Source: Amarolinea aalborgensis
Lineage (GTDB): Bacteria > Chloroflexota > Anaerolineae > SSC4 > Amarolineaceae
Length of the DNA: 64,000 bases
NCBI RefSeq assembly: GCF_900491745.1
Contig: NZ_UETR01000009.1
Location: forward strand, 1-64,000
Direction: 5' to 3'
How positions within the stretch are numbered: position 1 is the stretch's first letter; every line of letters starts with the position of its first letter. Below are positions 50,453 to 60,733 of this stretch, piece by piece. The translations under genes were made by a program, and so were the position numbers. Under the pieces are notes generated by a model that saw only the letters and a list, made by a program, of their open reading frames with translations, did no database searches and was not told where the DNA came from.

Positions 50453-52725
50453 GCTTGCGGCTCTGCCCCGGGTTCAGGCAAATGGGTGAAGTCGAGCACC
50501 GCCTCACGACCGGCATGGCGCCGCGGCAAGCGAAAGCAGAAGGTGGCGCCCTGGCCGTTCACGCCGGGGCTTTCAACCCAGATGCGCCCGCCGTGATGCT
50601 CCACGATGTGCTTACAGATCGAAAGGCCGAGGCCCGTGCCCTTGTACAGGCGATTGGAGCCGCCATCTACCTGGTAAAAGCGATCAAAAATACGCTGCTG
50701 TTCTTCGGGTGGAATGCCAATGCCTGAATCGCTAATGCGCAGCACGATGGCGTCGGCTTCCTCCTCGCCGTGCACGCGGATGGCGCCGCCGGGCGGGGTG
50801 AACTTGATGGCATTGTCCACCAGGTTGGTAACCACTTGTTCGACGCGCATGGGGTCTGCTTCGATAGTGGCAAAACTTGGCGCAACCTGGTTGATGATGT
50901 TGACTCTGCCATTGGCGGCCTGGGGGCCAAGTTTGGTCGCCACGTCAGCCACCAGGTCGCCGAGATCAACCTGCTCCATGCGCAGCTTGATTTGACCTGC
51001 CTCCATGCGGCTGAACTCCAGCAGGTCGCTAATGAGCCGCTGCAGTTGGTTGGTCTGTTCCTTGACGGTGCCCAGGAAGTCGCGCTGCAGATCGTTGACC
51101 GGGCCAGTTTTGCCCATCAGGATGATCTCAACGAAGCCCTTGATGGAATGGAGCGGCGTCTTCAACTCGTGGGAGACCACGCTGAGGAAGTTGGTCTTCA
51201 TCCGCTCCAACTCCACGCGCGCGGTGATGTCGCGCAAGACGGTTACGACGCCGCGGCGAGCGCCACCTACGCTGGACATCGGAGATGCCAGGGCCTGGTA
51301 GGTATGTGCACGGCCATCGCGCGCGGTGATCAGCTCAATTTCGCGCACGATCGGCTGCTGTGTACTGCTGAGCGTTTCTTCGATGACGGACAGCAGTGGG
51401 CTGTGCGCCACGAGCGACGAGAGGGGCACGCCGGTGGCGACGTGCAGCACGCCGAAAATGCGCATCGCGACCGGATTCATCAAGAGCAGGCACAAGTGGG
51501 GATCCGTCACCAGCACGCCATCGCCAATGCCCACCACGACAGCCTCCAATTCGCTGCTCTTTTCCCAGGCTTCCTGGTAAAGTTGGGCGTTTTCAATCGC
51601 GGTGGCGGCAAAGTAGGCGAATGAGAGGCCCAGTTGGCGCTCTGGTTCGCCAAAGTTGACATGGGCGCGGCTGTCGCCCAGGTAGAGCGCGCCAATCGGG
51701 CGCTGCCGCGCGAGCAGCGGAATCACCAGGCATGAGCGCATGCCCCAGCGACCGAAGAGCGCTTGTTGGCCCACGGCGCGGCTGGCCGCAGCGTCTCCCA
51801 CCATGACGGGCTGTTCATTGGTGAGGGCCTCGGCCGTGGCCGGCTCGTCGTTCAGGATGATTTCGAACTGCTCGGCCAGGGCCTGCCCGCCATCTGTCGT
51901 GATGCTGCCCATGAGCCGGCGGCCGTCTTGGTCGAGGACGGCGACCGCGCAATGACTCGCGCCGAGTAAGTTGGCCAGGCGTCCCACAATGACTTGCAGC
52001 ACTTCTTCCATCCGTAACGTGGAGGTGAGCGAGCGCATGACCTCTTGCAGGGTGCGCAGTTCGAGCACGCGCTTGCCCAGGTCCGTGGCCGTACGCTGCA
52101 GGACGCTCGTTTTTTGCGCCAGGTCGCTCTCTTGGCGGGCCAGGGCATCATTGAGACTGTGCGCCCGATGCTGCCACTGCGCCACATACCATGTCGCCAG
52201 GCTGCCGGCCAGAATCCAACCCCACAGCAGTCCATAGCGTATGAGAAAACTCTGCTCGCGCAGAAAGCCCAGGTTGCCGTGATAATACCACAAAACGAGG
52301 ATGTACAGTGGGCCAAGCGCGAAGGGCAGCCAGGCGATTTCCTGGCGTATCGCGGGCGCCAACAGAACCGCTTTGAGCGCCAGGAGGCCATACAGGAGAT
52401 ACATGGGGCTGACTACCCCGCCGCTGATGGTGATCAGGTAGCTGATGAAGGCGGCATCCGCGCTGAAACCAAACCACAAGAGCCAGGCGGCGGGGCGAAT
52501 GTCCGTAATCCAGGTCAGAACGGTGGAGAGCAGCGCCACGAGCGCGTAGAGGAGCCAGGCCAACGACAGACCGCCGCCAAAGGGCGAGAAATCGGCCGTC
52601 AGCACGATCACCGCGCCCAGCGCCAGCAGCAGCCAGCGTAGGGGCACCCCAATGAGCCGCTCCTGGCGATAGGCCATGATGAGGTTGGGAGAGTCGAATG
52701 CAGCAAGCGTTGTACGTGTGGCCAT
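50449..52725 (-). CDS. Membrane GAF-PAS sensor histidine kinase
   Basis: 758 residues from ATG 52725. Six hydrophobic helices (~25-185) form a sensor module. A coiled coil leads to a GAF domain (~225-385), a PAS domain (~395-505), and the HisKA domain with the phospho-acceptor in SHELKTPLHS, followed by HATPase_c with N (NLVDNAIKF), G1 (DSGIGIPP) and G2 (GTGLGLSI) boxes. No response regulator is adjacent, so it signals to an orphan or distant regulator. Likely senses an envelope or small-molecule signal tied to the surface proteins in its operon. Confidence 0.93.
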   Translation of the reverse strand: MATRTTLAAFDSPNLIMAYRQERLIGVPLRWLLLALGAVIVLTADFSPFGGGLSLAWLLYALVALLSTVLTWITDIRPAAWLLWFGFSADAAFISYLITISGGVVSPMYLLYGLLALKAVLLAPAIRQEIAWLPFALGPLYILVLWYYHGNLGFLREQSFLIRYGLLWGWILAGSLATWYVAQWQHRAHSLNDALARQESDLAQKTSVLQRTATDLGKRVLELRTLQEVMRSLTSTLRMEEVLQVIVGRLANLLGASHCAVAVLDQDGRRLMGSITTDGGQALAEQFEIILNDEPATAEALTNEQPVMVGDAAASRAVGQQALFGRWGMRSCLVIPLLARQRPIGALYLGDSRAHVNFGEPERQLGLSFAYFAATAIENAQLYQEAWEKSSELEAVVVGIGDGVLVTDPHLCLLLMNPVAMRIFGVLHVATGVPLSSLVAHSPLLSVIEETLSSTQQPIVREIELITARDGRAHTYQALASPMSSVGGARRGVVTVLRDITARVELERMKTNFLSVVSHELKTPLHSIKGFVEIILMGKTGPVNDLQRDFLGTVKEQTNQLQRLISDLLEFSRMEAGQIKLRMEQVDLGDLVADVATKLGPQAANGRVNIINQVAPSFATIEADPMRVEQVVTNLVDNAIKFTPPGGAIRVHGEEEADAIVLRISDSGIGIPPEEQQRIFDRFYQVDGGSNRLYKGTGLGLSICKHIVEHHGGRIWVESPGVNGQGATFCFRLPRRHAGREAVLDFTHLPEPGAEPQA

Positions 52726-52745
52726 GGTATCCAAGAAGAATCGGC

Positions 52746-53870
52746 TCAGCGGGCTGCCGGGAACAGGGGAAAGCGCCAGATGCCCTGATCAGTGGCGGCC
52801 AGCAGGTAACTGCCGCGCCGATCGAAGGTGAGTGCATGGACAGCGCCAGGCCGCCGGCCGCGGTCGAGAGGCTGCCAGGAAAAGCCGCGATCATGACTGA
52901 CCATGATGCCCGCGCCGGCAAGCGCCAGGTAGAGCGTTGCCGGGTCGTCGGCGGTCACCACGAGCGCTTGCGCCTGGACTTCATCCGCCGACGCAGATGG
53001 GGCAATTGGCCCCACACCATCCATCGAGTAAGGAATGGCTGCCCAGGAGGCGCCGGCGTCGGTGCTGGCGAATAGGGCGCCCTGCCCCCACGCGTAGAGG
53101 TGAGCTGGTTGGGCGGCCGCCTCGGCCAATAACGTCACCGCGCCCGCTGCCAGCCGTTGGCTCTCTTCCCAATGGTCGGCCAGCGGGGATGGCAGGCGCA
53201 GAATATAGCCGCCCGCGGTGCCCAGCAGCACCTGTGGCTGCGCGGGGTCAACCACGCCGTCGCTGCGGCCTTCGCTGACGAGGATGACCGTGGCTGGCCC
53301 AACCTCGGCGCGCCAGGTGGGCGTTTGCTGCCAAAGGTTGCCCCCATCGAGATTCACGAGCAGACGCTGGTTGTCCGCCAGGTACACCGCGCCCAAAGGC
53401 CCCAGCCCCACGACTGGATTCTGATCGCTGCCGGCAAAGCTGCGCATCAGCTGCCAATTGGCTCCGCCATCGGTTGAGCTGTAGAGGCCGGATTGATTGT
53501 CCGCGGCCAGCGTCACCAGCACATGACGGCCGTTGTGGGTATCCACGGCCAGGCGATGCAGCTCAGGCGCACCCCACATGCCATTACCGGGGAGCGCCTC
53601 ATCAATCGAGCGCCACACGGTGCGCTCAGCGTCGCCGCCAGGCGCGCTGGCGCTGGCTTGCATCAGCCCATCGGTGGGCGTCCATGCGTAGTAGAAGAAC
53701 AACCCGTCAGCAAATCCTGTCGCCACGTGACGCACGCTCTGCTCAGGTAGGCCAACCGTTTGCCATGCAGAACCTGTGGCTGCCAGCTGCATTGCGAGCA
53801 GGGGCAAGAAAAACAGGAGTGAACCGAGCATCAGGTAGCGCCACGGCGGCGTTTGATGCAGCAAAGTCAT
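52746..53870 (-). CDS. Secreted Asp-box (BNR) beta-propeller protein
   Basis: 374 residues from ATG 53870, with GAGAAAG nearby; a TTG at 53882 overlapping the upstream stop is possible. A signal/anchor helix at ~12-32. Asp-box motifs SSTDGGANW, ASTDAGASW and VSHDRGFSW mark sialidase-like or YCF48-like blades. No catalytic sialidase residues could be identified. Probably an exported binding or sensory propeller. Confidence 0.8.
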   Translation of the reverse strand: MTLLHQTPPWRYLMLGSLLFFLPLLAMQLAATGSAWQTVGLPEQSVRHVATGFADGLFFYYAWTPTDGLMQASASAPGGDAERTVWRSIDEALPGNGMWGAPELHRLAVDTHNGRHVLVTLAADNQSGLYSSTDGGANWQLMRSFAGSDQNPVVGLGPLGAVYLADNQRLLVNLDGGNLWQQTPTWRAEVGPATVILVSEGRSDGVVDPAQPQVLLGTAGGYILRLPSPLADHWEESQRLAAGAVTLLAEAAAQPAHLYAWGQGALFASTDAGASWAAIPYSMDGVGPIAPSASADEVQAQALVVTADDPATLYLALAGAGIMVSHDRGFSWQPLDRGRRPGAVHALTFDRRGSYLLAATDQGIWRFPLFPAAR

Positions 53871-53878
53871 CGGCTTTC

Positions 53879-55324
53879 TCAACGAATCGGCGTCGGCGTG
53901 GGGGGAACCGGCGTGTCGGTGGGGGGAATCGGCGTCGGCGTCGGCGGCACAGGCGTGGCTGTGGGCGGCGGCACGTCCGTTGGCGTGGGGGGCACGGTGG
54001 GCGTCGCCGTGCGTGTGGGGGGAATCGGCGTCGGCGTTGCCGTCCGCGTCGGTGGGATCGGCGTCCGCGTGGGCGTGGGGGTGCGCGTCGGCGTAGGGGT
54101 TGGAGTGGCCGTAGCCAGCGCCTGCAGCGCGGCCGCTTCACCGCTCTGCGCGGTCGTCTTGTCTTTGACTTCCAGGGCCAGGGCGCGGCGGTAATCTTCA
54201 AGCGCGGCCACATACTGCGTGAGCGCCATGTACTGATCGGCGCGGCGCAAATAGATCAGGTAGAGCAGCTGCGCGGTTTGCCCACCGGCATAGGTGTTGC
54301 GCGCGTCGTACACCGTGCGCAGGCGTCCTTCAGCCTGGTTCCAATCGCCGACGTTGTAGGAACGCACGCCGTCCAGGTAGTAGCTCGCCAACTGCCGTTC
54401 TTCGGTGGCCTGCACATTCTTGGGGCGTAGACTCAGCGCGCGGCCGAAGCTCTCAATGGCCGCCTTGACATTGTCTTCAGAGGCGCCCGCGGCGCTGATG
54501 CGCGCCCGGCCTTCGTTGAGATAGCAGTTGAAGAGGTATTCTTGCACGCCTTCGGCGCGAAATGAAGCGTCGAGCGCGCGCACCTGCTCGAACTGCGCCA
54601 GGGCTTCGGGGCACTGACCCTGGTCATAGAAGCGCTGCCCGGCATTATAGAAGCCCAAGAGGGTTTGCTGGCGTTTGACCTGCGCGGCCAGGCTCTGCGC
54701 GTCGGTGGATTGAGCAGGATCAAGCGCCAGCAGTTGGTCCAGATAGCCGGCGGCGGCGTCCCATTGTTCGGCGGCGATGGCGGCCTTGGCCTGTGCATAG
54801 AGCTGCGCCAGGGTGCGCAGGCGCGTCGCACGATCACGCTCCGCTTGCGCTTGCAGATTGCCCGGCGCCAATTGCAAAATGGCTTCGAAATCACGGATGG
54901 CGCCGTCGTAGTCGCCCGCGCTGAGCAGTGCAATGCCGCGATTGTACAGCACGGACATCTGCTGCTGTTTGCCGTTGAACCAACTGTCCCGTATGCCGCC
55001 GGGAATGAAGAACGCGACCAGCAGAACCACGATCGCCGCGGCCAGCGCGATCAGCAGCCAGCGCCGCCGCGCGGACTGCGCCGCGCTGTGGGGTTTGGCG
55101 GCAGGAGCGGCATCGGCGACGCTGCCGGCGGCGGCGCCCGATTCCATGGACTCCAGCTGCAGGAACCAACGTACTTCGTCCAGCAACTCGTCGAGGCCCT
55201 GGCGCGCCGGCTGCATTTTTTTGAGGCGCGTAAAATGCTCCAGCGCCAGTCGCCATTCGCGACGCTGATAGTGTTCCATGCCCTGGGCATGCAGCTGCTC
55301 AAGGTCTGCCGATGATACGGCCAT
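53879..55324 (-). CDS. Membrane-anchored TPR protein with Thr-Pro tail
   Basis: 481 residues from ATG 55324. The first ~90 residues include an N-terminal TPR-like pair and Ala-rich linker; a membrane helix lies at about 91-110 (WLLIALAAAIVVLLVAFFI). The rest has five or more TPR-like helix pairs (ALLSAGDYDGAIRDFEAILQ and so on), and ends in ~75 residues of TPTPTRTP/PPTPTPIP low-complexity tail probably spanning the cell wall. Protein-protein interaction scaffold; specific partner unknown. Confidence 0.85.
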   Translation of the reverse strand: MAVSSADLEQLHAQGMEHYQRREWRLALEHFTRLKKMQPARQGLDELLDEVRWFLQLESMESGAAAGSVADAAPAAKPHSAAQSARRRWLLIALAAAIVVLLVAFFIPGGIRDSWFNGKQQQMSVLYNRGIALLSAGDYDGAIRDFEAILQLAPGNLQAQAERDRATRLRTLAQLYAQAKAAIAAEQWDAAAGYLDQLLALDPAQSTDAQSLAAQVKRQQTLLGFYNAGQRFYDQGQCPEALAQFEQVRALDASFRAEGVQEYLFNCYLNEGRARISAAGASEDNVKAAIESFGRALSLRPKNVQATEERQLASYYLDGVRSYNVGDWNQAEGRLRTVYDARNTYAGGQTAQLLYLIYLRRADQYMALTQYVAALEDYRRALALEVKDKTTAQSGEAAALQALATATPTPTPTRTPTPTRTPIPPTRTATPTPIPPTRTATPTVPPTPTDVPPPTATPVPPTPTPIPPTDTPVPPTPTPIR

Positions 55325-55345
55325 AACCACCACTTGTCCTTACAC

Positions 55346-58300
55346 TCACTGTCGCCGCCCGGCCTGCGGGAGATACATCGTGCGCCGCACCGGCGTCGTG
55401 ATTCTCACGCTGTCCAGGTAGGTGTAGGTGTTGTAGTACCCATCTTGCCGGTTGAAGTTGCCAAACCAGAGTCTGATCGTCTGCCCGGCATACGGGGCGA
55501 GATCAAAGCTGGCGAATTTCCAGCCCAGGTCAACCACGGGTTTGTCAGGCCCCACCAGGTTCAAATTGTTGTTTCCATCCTGCAGCAGCCGTGTGATAGT
55601 GACGCCCGTGCTGCTCAAGATGTAAACCTCGAACGAATCATAGTATTTTTGGCGGCCCGGGTGGTACACCACGTCATAGGTGAAAACGCGGTACCAAAAG
55701 GACAGGCGCATTTGCGGCCATTCGGACAGCAGCGGAACGGTCACCGTTTGACTGACTGCGCCGCTGCCAACGGGCACGACCGGGTTGGGATAGCCGCGAC
55801 CGTAGGCGGGACTGCCCAGCAAGGCGCTGTACGCGCCTGTGCCCGCGGGCGCAGGCGCAGGCGGAGGCGCCAGGCTGGTTGGCAGTGCGCCTGCGGTTTG
55901 CCAACCGCCGAAACTGCCAGTTTCAAACTCGCCGTTGTTGACGCCGTTGATATAAGTGGCGCTGTCGCCATTTCCGCCGCTGTACGCGCCCACATTCCCG
56001 GCCGCGTCGCGCGCGCGTACGCGCACGTAGGTGGTTTGTCCCACCTGGCCTGTCACCTGGATAGAGGTGGATTGGGTGTTGGTCGCCACGGTGGTCCACA
56101 CGCCGTTACGTCCGGTTCGCGTCTGCACATCATAGCCAGTCACCCCGGAACCTGGGCGGTCGCGGCCGCTCCAGCGCAAGGTGAAGGTTGACGTGACCTG
56201 GAAAGGCGCCAGAGCTTCAATGCGCGCGGTGGGGGCAGTAGCGTCTATGTTGAGGATACGCTGCTGCAGCGATTCGACGTTGCCAGCGATGTCGGACGAG
56301 CGATACTCGATGGTGTGTCGCCCATCATAGCCCAGGGTGAACTGCGTGCCTGTGATCCACGCGCCGCCGTTGATGCGATACTGGGTCAGAGCTGCGCCAG
56401 AGCCGGCGTCAGCTGGCGTCAGCGTCACGACGACCGGGCTGACATACCAGCCGTTGCTGCCGGCTGTGCCGGCGGCGCGAAAAGCAGTGACCGGCGGAGT
56501 GCCGTCGTAGCGGGCCGCGTTCTCCAGCCGCACATGCTGATGGTGATCCACGTTGCCAGCGAAATCTTCTAGCCAGACATACAACGTGTGTTGGCCTTCG
56601 CTGGCAACCTGGAGACCCGTGGCAAAGCCCACGCCAGCGATGAATGCGCCGTCATACGGCCCAACGGGGGCCAGATCAAACTTGTAGTGAATGCCGGCGA
56701 TGCCCGAAAGATCAGGCGGGCTGATCCAGGATACGGAAAAGCTGTTCAAATGACTCCAGCCTTCGGGGCTAACCGACACCTGCAGCGGCGGACCTGGCGC
56801 CACCGGGTCAATACGAACGGTCTGCACATGCGGAGACTCGACATTGTTGGCGAGATCGGTCGAGAGATAGGTCAGGGTGTGCTTGTCTGCCCCGCTGATG
56901 AGGGCGGTGGTGCCGGTTTGCCAGGCGCTGGTATCGACGCGGAAGAGGGTGCTGCCCACGCCAGCCAGGGTGTCGGTGGCGGTCAGCGTGACCGTAACGG
57001 GGCTGATATACCAGCCGTTGTTGCCCATGAAGCCATTGAGCGCAGCTTGTGTCTGCGGCGCGGTGGCATCATAGCGGAAGGCGTTGGCCACGCGCACGGC
57101 TCGACGATAGTCTACATTGCCCGCGCCGTCGCGCAACCAGAGATACAAATCATAGCTGCCTTCGGCCGGCACGGAAATGTTGTCTACCACTTGCATCTCG
57201 CGGAAGATGCCATCCTGATTCGCAGTGGGCGGCGCGCCCAGCTTGTAATAGGCGCCGGCGATGCCTGAGCGGTCGTTGGGTTTGCTCCAGATGAAGCTAA
57301 AGCTGTTATCACGCGTCCACGAGGCTGGCGCGGTCTGCGGCGGGGCTGGTGTGCCAGGCGCCTGCGTGTCAATCTTGAGCGTGACCGGGAAGGGCGTTTC
57401 TACGTTGCCGGCAGCATCCACGGAATAAAACTCAATGACGTGCTCGCCTTCCTGGTTGAGCACGAACTGCGTGCTGGTCTGCCAGTTGGCTCCGTCAATG
57501 CGATAGAAGGTGTTGGCGATGCCTGAGGTGAGATCGAGCGGAACCAGGGTAATCGTCACGACGGATCGGTACCAACCGTTGTCGCCAAGAATGGCGCGCG
57601 GGTCGGGCTGATAGGAGGTTGAGGGTGCGGTTTGGTCAAGGGGCACGCGCAACGCCTGCGCCGCCTCCACGTTGCCGGCCTGGTCAACGGCCTGGAATTC
57701 GAGGCGATAGTCGCCATCGGTATCCAGTACGATCTCGGTGCCCGTGATCCAGGCGCCGCTGTTGACTCGATAGCGTATGCCAGCCAAACCGCTCAGATCA
57801 TCGGCGGCGGTCAGTTCAACCGTGACCGGCTGTAAATACCAACCGCCGGCGCCGGGCGCGCCGCTGATGGCGGCCTGGCTGGTCGGCGCCAGGTTGTCAA
57901 TGCGAATGCTGAGGGTGCGAGTCACTTCCTGGTTGCCCGCGCGATCCACGGCGGCATAGCGCAGTGCGTAGATGCCGGACATCGGAATGCTGAAGCTGGT
58001 GCTGGTTTGCACAGGCTGACTGTTGATCTGATGGTAGATGGCCTGTACGCCGGAGCCAGGATCCGGGTCGAGTGCGCTCAGGCTGACGTCAACCCCGCTG
58101 CGATACCAGCCGTTCGTCCCGCTGGCGCCGCTCAGTTCCACACTGCTGATCGGCGCGCTGCCGTCATACCAGAAAGCGTTGAGGAGCGCATTGCGCTGCG
58201 CCGCGTTGATGTTGCCGGCGCGATCCTTGAGCCAAAGGTAGATGCTGTGCTTGCCGTCGCCGGGCGCCGCCAGGTTGCGGATAATCGGCAGGGCCGTTTG

Positions 58301-58900
58301 CACGAAAATGCCATCGGTTGGCCCCTGGGGTTCTGTATCCAGCTTGTAATAGGCGCCCACGATGCCGGATAAATCCGGTGGATTGGTCCACGTGAGGGTG
58401 AACGCATTTGTGCGCGTCCAGGTTTGATAGGGCGAGGCGCCTAATCCACCAGGCACTTGAATCTGACTGTCCACAATGAAGCCGTGATCGCTGTCATCGC
58501 TGGCCGTCGCACCATCCTCCTCAGTCACGATGGCGCGGATGCGCGCATCGGCCACATTCTGCGCCGGCGCCGGCCACTGGTAAACCCCGGTGTTGGCCAA
58601 GTCCGTTGCCACGGGGGTCCAACTGCCGCCGCCGTTCCAGGAAACGAGCAGGGTGATTGGATTGGTGGCTGTGATGACGCCCGTGGCTGTCCAGGTAATC
58701 GGGTGCGTCTGGCCGCCGGCCCAGGCCTCGCCACCGTTGGGGCTGAGGACGGTGATCGTCAGCGCGCTGCCCACGGCGCCTGGCGTCGCGCGCGCGATGC
58801 TCCACCCGCCCGCACCGAGCAGGATAACCAACCAGAAAATGCTCCACCCGCTGCGACCGCGCAGGCGCGGGGCGATGATCGTACTGACAATCCGTTTCAT
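55346..58900 (-). CDS. Large surface protein with OmpL47-like and Ig-like repeats
   Basis: 1184 residues from ATG 58900 (an ATG at 58915 is also possible). Signal peptide with membrane core WSIFWLVILLGAGGWSI. After an Ig-like domain come alternating modules: five copies with NGWY...PVTVTLTA and a later AGNVE motif (OmpL47/chitobiase-C-like), and three copies of DLSGI.G.YYK. An FnIII-like domain (TTYVRVRARDAAGNVG) and a jelly-roll-like C-terminal domain end with YLPQAGRRQ. A short C-terminal YLP motif is seen in many Chloroflexi secreted proteins (recollection, not checked). Likely an adhesin or carbohydrate-binding surface protein and first gene of a seven-gene operon. Confidence 0.85.
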   Translation of the reverse strand: MKRIVSTIIAPRLRGRSGWSIFWLVILLGAGGWSIARATPGAVGSALTITVLSPNGGEAWAGGQTHPITWTATGVITATNPITLLVSWNGGGSWTPVATDLANTGVYQWPAPAQNVADARIRAIVTEEDGATASDDSDHGFIVDSQIQVPGGLGASPYQTWTRTNAFTLTWTNPPDLSGIVGAYYKLDTEPQGPTDGIFVQTALPIIRNLAAPGDGKHSIYLWLKDRAGNINAAQRNALLNAFWYDGSAPISSVELSGASGTNGWYRSGVDVSLSALDPDPGSGVQAIYHQINSQPVQTSTSFSIPMSGIYALRYAAVDRAGNQEVTRTLSIRIDNLAPTSQAAISGAPGAGGWYLQPVTVELTAADDLSGLAGIRYRVNSGAWITGTEIVLDTDGDYRLEFQAVDQAGNVEAAQALRVPLDQTAPSTSYQPDPRAILGDNGWYRSVVTITLVPLDLTSGIANTFYRIDGANWQTSTQFVLNQEGEHVIEFYSVDAAGNVETPFPVTLKIDTQAPGTPAPPQTAPASWTRDNSFSFIWSKPNDRSGIAGAYYKLGAPPTANQDGIFREMQVVDNISVPAEGSYDLYLWLRDGAGNVDYRRAVRVANAFRYDATAPQTQAALNGFMGNNGWYISPVTVTLTATDTLAGVGSTLFRVDTSAWQTGTTALISGADKHTLTYLSTDLANNVESPHVQTVRIDPVAPGPPLQVSVSPEGWSHLNSFSVSWISPPDLSGIAGIHYKFDLAPVGPYDGAFIAGVGFATGLQVASEGQHTLYVWLEDFAGNVDHHQHVRLENAARYDGTPPVTAFRAAGTAGSNGWYVSPVVVTLTPADAGSGAALTQYRINGGAWITGTQFTLGYDGRHTIEYRSSDIAGNVESLQQRILNIDATAPTARIEALAPFQVTSTFTLRWSGRDRPGSGVTGYDVQTRTGRNGVWTTVATNTQSTSIQVTGQVGQTTYVRVRARDAAGNVGAYSGGNGDSATYINGVNNGEFETGSFGGWQTAGALPTSLAPPPAPAPAGTGAYSALLGSPAYGRGYPNPVVPVGSGAVSQTVTVPLLSEWPQMRLSFWYRVFTYDVVYHPGRQKYYDSFEVYILSSTGVTITRLLQDGNNNLNLVGPDKPVVDLGWKFASFDLAPYAGQTIRLWFGNFNRQDGYYNTYTYLDSVRITTPVRRTMYLPQAGRRQ

Positions 58901-58994
58901 GCCAAAACTCGCCATGATTGGGACGAGCTGTGGGCGCCAGCGCAAGACAAATCATCTCCGTCCCGACTCTGTGACAGGAATCCTGTCGCGGGCC

Positions 58995-59022
58995 ATTATA
59001 CCATTGCAAAGGCTGCTGGCAA
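58995..59022 (-). promoter_or_regulatory. Promoter of the seven-gene surface/sensor operon
   Basis: On the minus strand TATAAT (complement of 58995-59000) and TTGCCA (complement of 59017-59022) with a 16-base spacer. Transcription would start near 58988, about 90 bases before the ATG at 58900. Confidence 0.75.
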
Positions 59023-59312
59023 AGCGACTGCGTGGAGAGCGTCACCGCCTGGGAGGTCGGGCGTCTCGCCCGTAGCTTCGCCAGCCGATCCATCACCAGT
59101 GCGTGACGCGGGCGTATGTCAGTTTTGCCGCGGCGCAGCGCGGGCGCCGCGGCTTGGCCCCGCTCTGCACGCCCCATTTGCCACATCGGCGCAGGTTTTT
59201 TGGCAGCGGATTATATGATGTATACCCTTGCCGGTTGCGCGTACACGGGCTAGGATGATATGGCACCTTGCAAAAACGTCAGCCGAAATTTTTGTTCGAG
59301 GAGGAAACGACG
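59023..59312. other. Divergent intergenic region before glnA
   Basis: GC-rich bases until 59190, then an AT-rich patch TTATATGATGTATACC (59213-59226 or so) that probably contains the glnA promoter, although no -35 with good spacing is evident. GAGGAGG at 59298-59304 precedes the glnA ATG. No gene. Confidence 0.5.
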
Positions 59313-60731
59313 ATGTTCACCACCTTTGCCGAGGCGCAAGCCTTTGTGCGCAAACAGCAGTTTGCCATGATTGATCTCAAGTTTACCGACCTGGCCGGGC
59401 GTTGGCACCATGTCACGGTCCCGGAAAGCCAGTTCACCGAGCACCTGATGCGTGACGGCGTCGGCTTCGATGGCTCATCGGTTGGCCTGCGCTCTGTCAA
59501 GTCCGGCGACATGGTCTTGATCCCCGACCTGACCACGGCCTTCGTGGACCCGTTCTGGGATGTTCCCACCCTCAGCTTCATCTGCACGGCGTTCGAGGCC
59601 GACACCAAACTGCCCTTCAGTCGCGATCCGCGCAACATCGCCATTCGCGCCGAAGCGACGATGCGCGCCTGGGGCATCGCCGATGAGAGCCGCTGGGGAC
59701 CGGAGTATGAGTTCTACGTTTTCGACAGCGTAGCGTTTGAAAATGATGTCAACGCCGCCTCCTACCGCGTGGAGAGCAAAGAGGCTGCCTGGCAGAGCGG
59801 TCGCGGCGGGCATGGGCACCTGATCCCGCTCCACGGCGGCTATCATGTCATCCCGCCCAAAGATCAGCTCTTCAACCTGCGCAGCGAGATGGTCATGGAA
59901 CTGGAGGAGATGGGCATCGAGGTCAAGTATCACCACCACGAGGTGGGCGGGCCAGGCCAGTGCGAGATCGAAACGCCGATGATGGGCCTGGTGCGCAGCG
60001 GCGATGCCACCCAAATCGTCAAGTATGTCACCAAGATGGTGGCGCACCGGCACGAGCAGACGGCGACCTTCATGCCCAAGCCGCTGTACGGCGAGGCCGG
60101 CAACGGCATGCACTTTCATCAGCACCTGTTCAAGCAGGGGCAGAATGTCTTTTTCGATGCGGCCGGCTATGGCAAGCTGAGCCAAACCGCATTGTGGTAC
60201 ATCGGCGGCCTGCTGCATCATGGCCCCGCCGTTCTCGCCTTCACGAATCCCTCCACCAACTCCTATCGGCGCCTGGTGCCGGGTTTCGAAGCGCCGGTCA
60301 ACGCCTTCTTCAGCCTGGGCAATCGCAGCGCCGCCATCCGCGTGCCCAAATACGCGGATCAACCGGACACCGCGCGCTTCGAGTTTCGGCCGCCGGATGC
60401 CACCGGCAACATCTACCTGGCCCTGGCTGTGCAGTTGATGGCGGGGCTGGATGGCATCCGCCAGCAGATGGACCCGCACGCGCTTGGCTTCGGTCCGATT
60501 GACCAGAATATCTTCACCTGGAGCGAGGAGCAGCGCAAGGTAATCAAGCCGCTGCCGGCGTCGCTGCGCGAGGCGCTCGACGCGCTGGAGCGCGATCACG
60601 AATTCTTGCTGCAAAATGACGTATTCGACGCCGGCCTGATCGCCGACTGGGCCAAGGCGAAGTACGACGAATACTACGGCGTGCGCAACCGCCCGCACCC
60701 GGCCGAAATTGCGCTCTACTACGACGTGTAA
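59313..60731 (+). CDS. glnA: Glutamine synthetase
   Basis: 472 residues from the ATG nine bases after GAGGAGG; an in-frame TTG upstream lacks support. The N-terminal beta-grasp contains GFDGSSVGLRSVKSGDM. The catalytic domain has PEYEFYVFD with the metal glutamates, the ATP/glutamate motif NGMHFHQHLFKQG, the flexible-loop glutamate region NPSTNSYRRLVPGFEAP, and FRPPDATGNIYLA. Type I glutamine synthetase, which forms glutamine from glutamate and ammonia. The adenylylation tyrosine segment of the GSI-beta subtype is not obvious. The 209-bp array starts three bases after the stop. Confidence 0.96.
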   Translation: MFTTFAEAQAFVRKQQFAMIDLKFTDLAGRWHHVTVPESQFTEHLMRDGVGFDGSSVGLRSVKSGDMVLIPDLTTAFVDPFWDVPTLSFICTAFEADTKLPFSRDPRNIAIRAEATMRAWGIADESRWGPEYEFYVFDSVAFENDVNAASYRVESKEAAWQSGRGGHGHLIPLHGGYHVIPPKDQLFNLRSEMVMELEEMGIEVKYHHHEVGGPGQCEIETPMMGLVRSGDATQIVKYVTKMVAHRHEQTATFMPKPLYGEAGNGMHFHQHLFKQGQNVFFDAAGYGKLSQTALWYIGGLLHHGPAVLAFTNPSTNSYRRLVPGFEAPVNAFFSLGNRSAAIRVPKYADQPDTARFEFRPPDATGNIYLALAVQLMAGLDGIRQQMDPHALGFGPIDQNIFTWSEEQRKVIKPLPASLREALDALERDHEFLLQNDVFDAGLIADWAKAKYDEYYGVRNRPHPAEIALYYDV

Positions 60732-60733
60732 CG

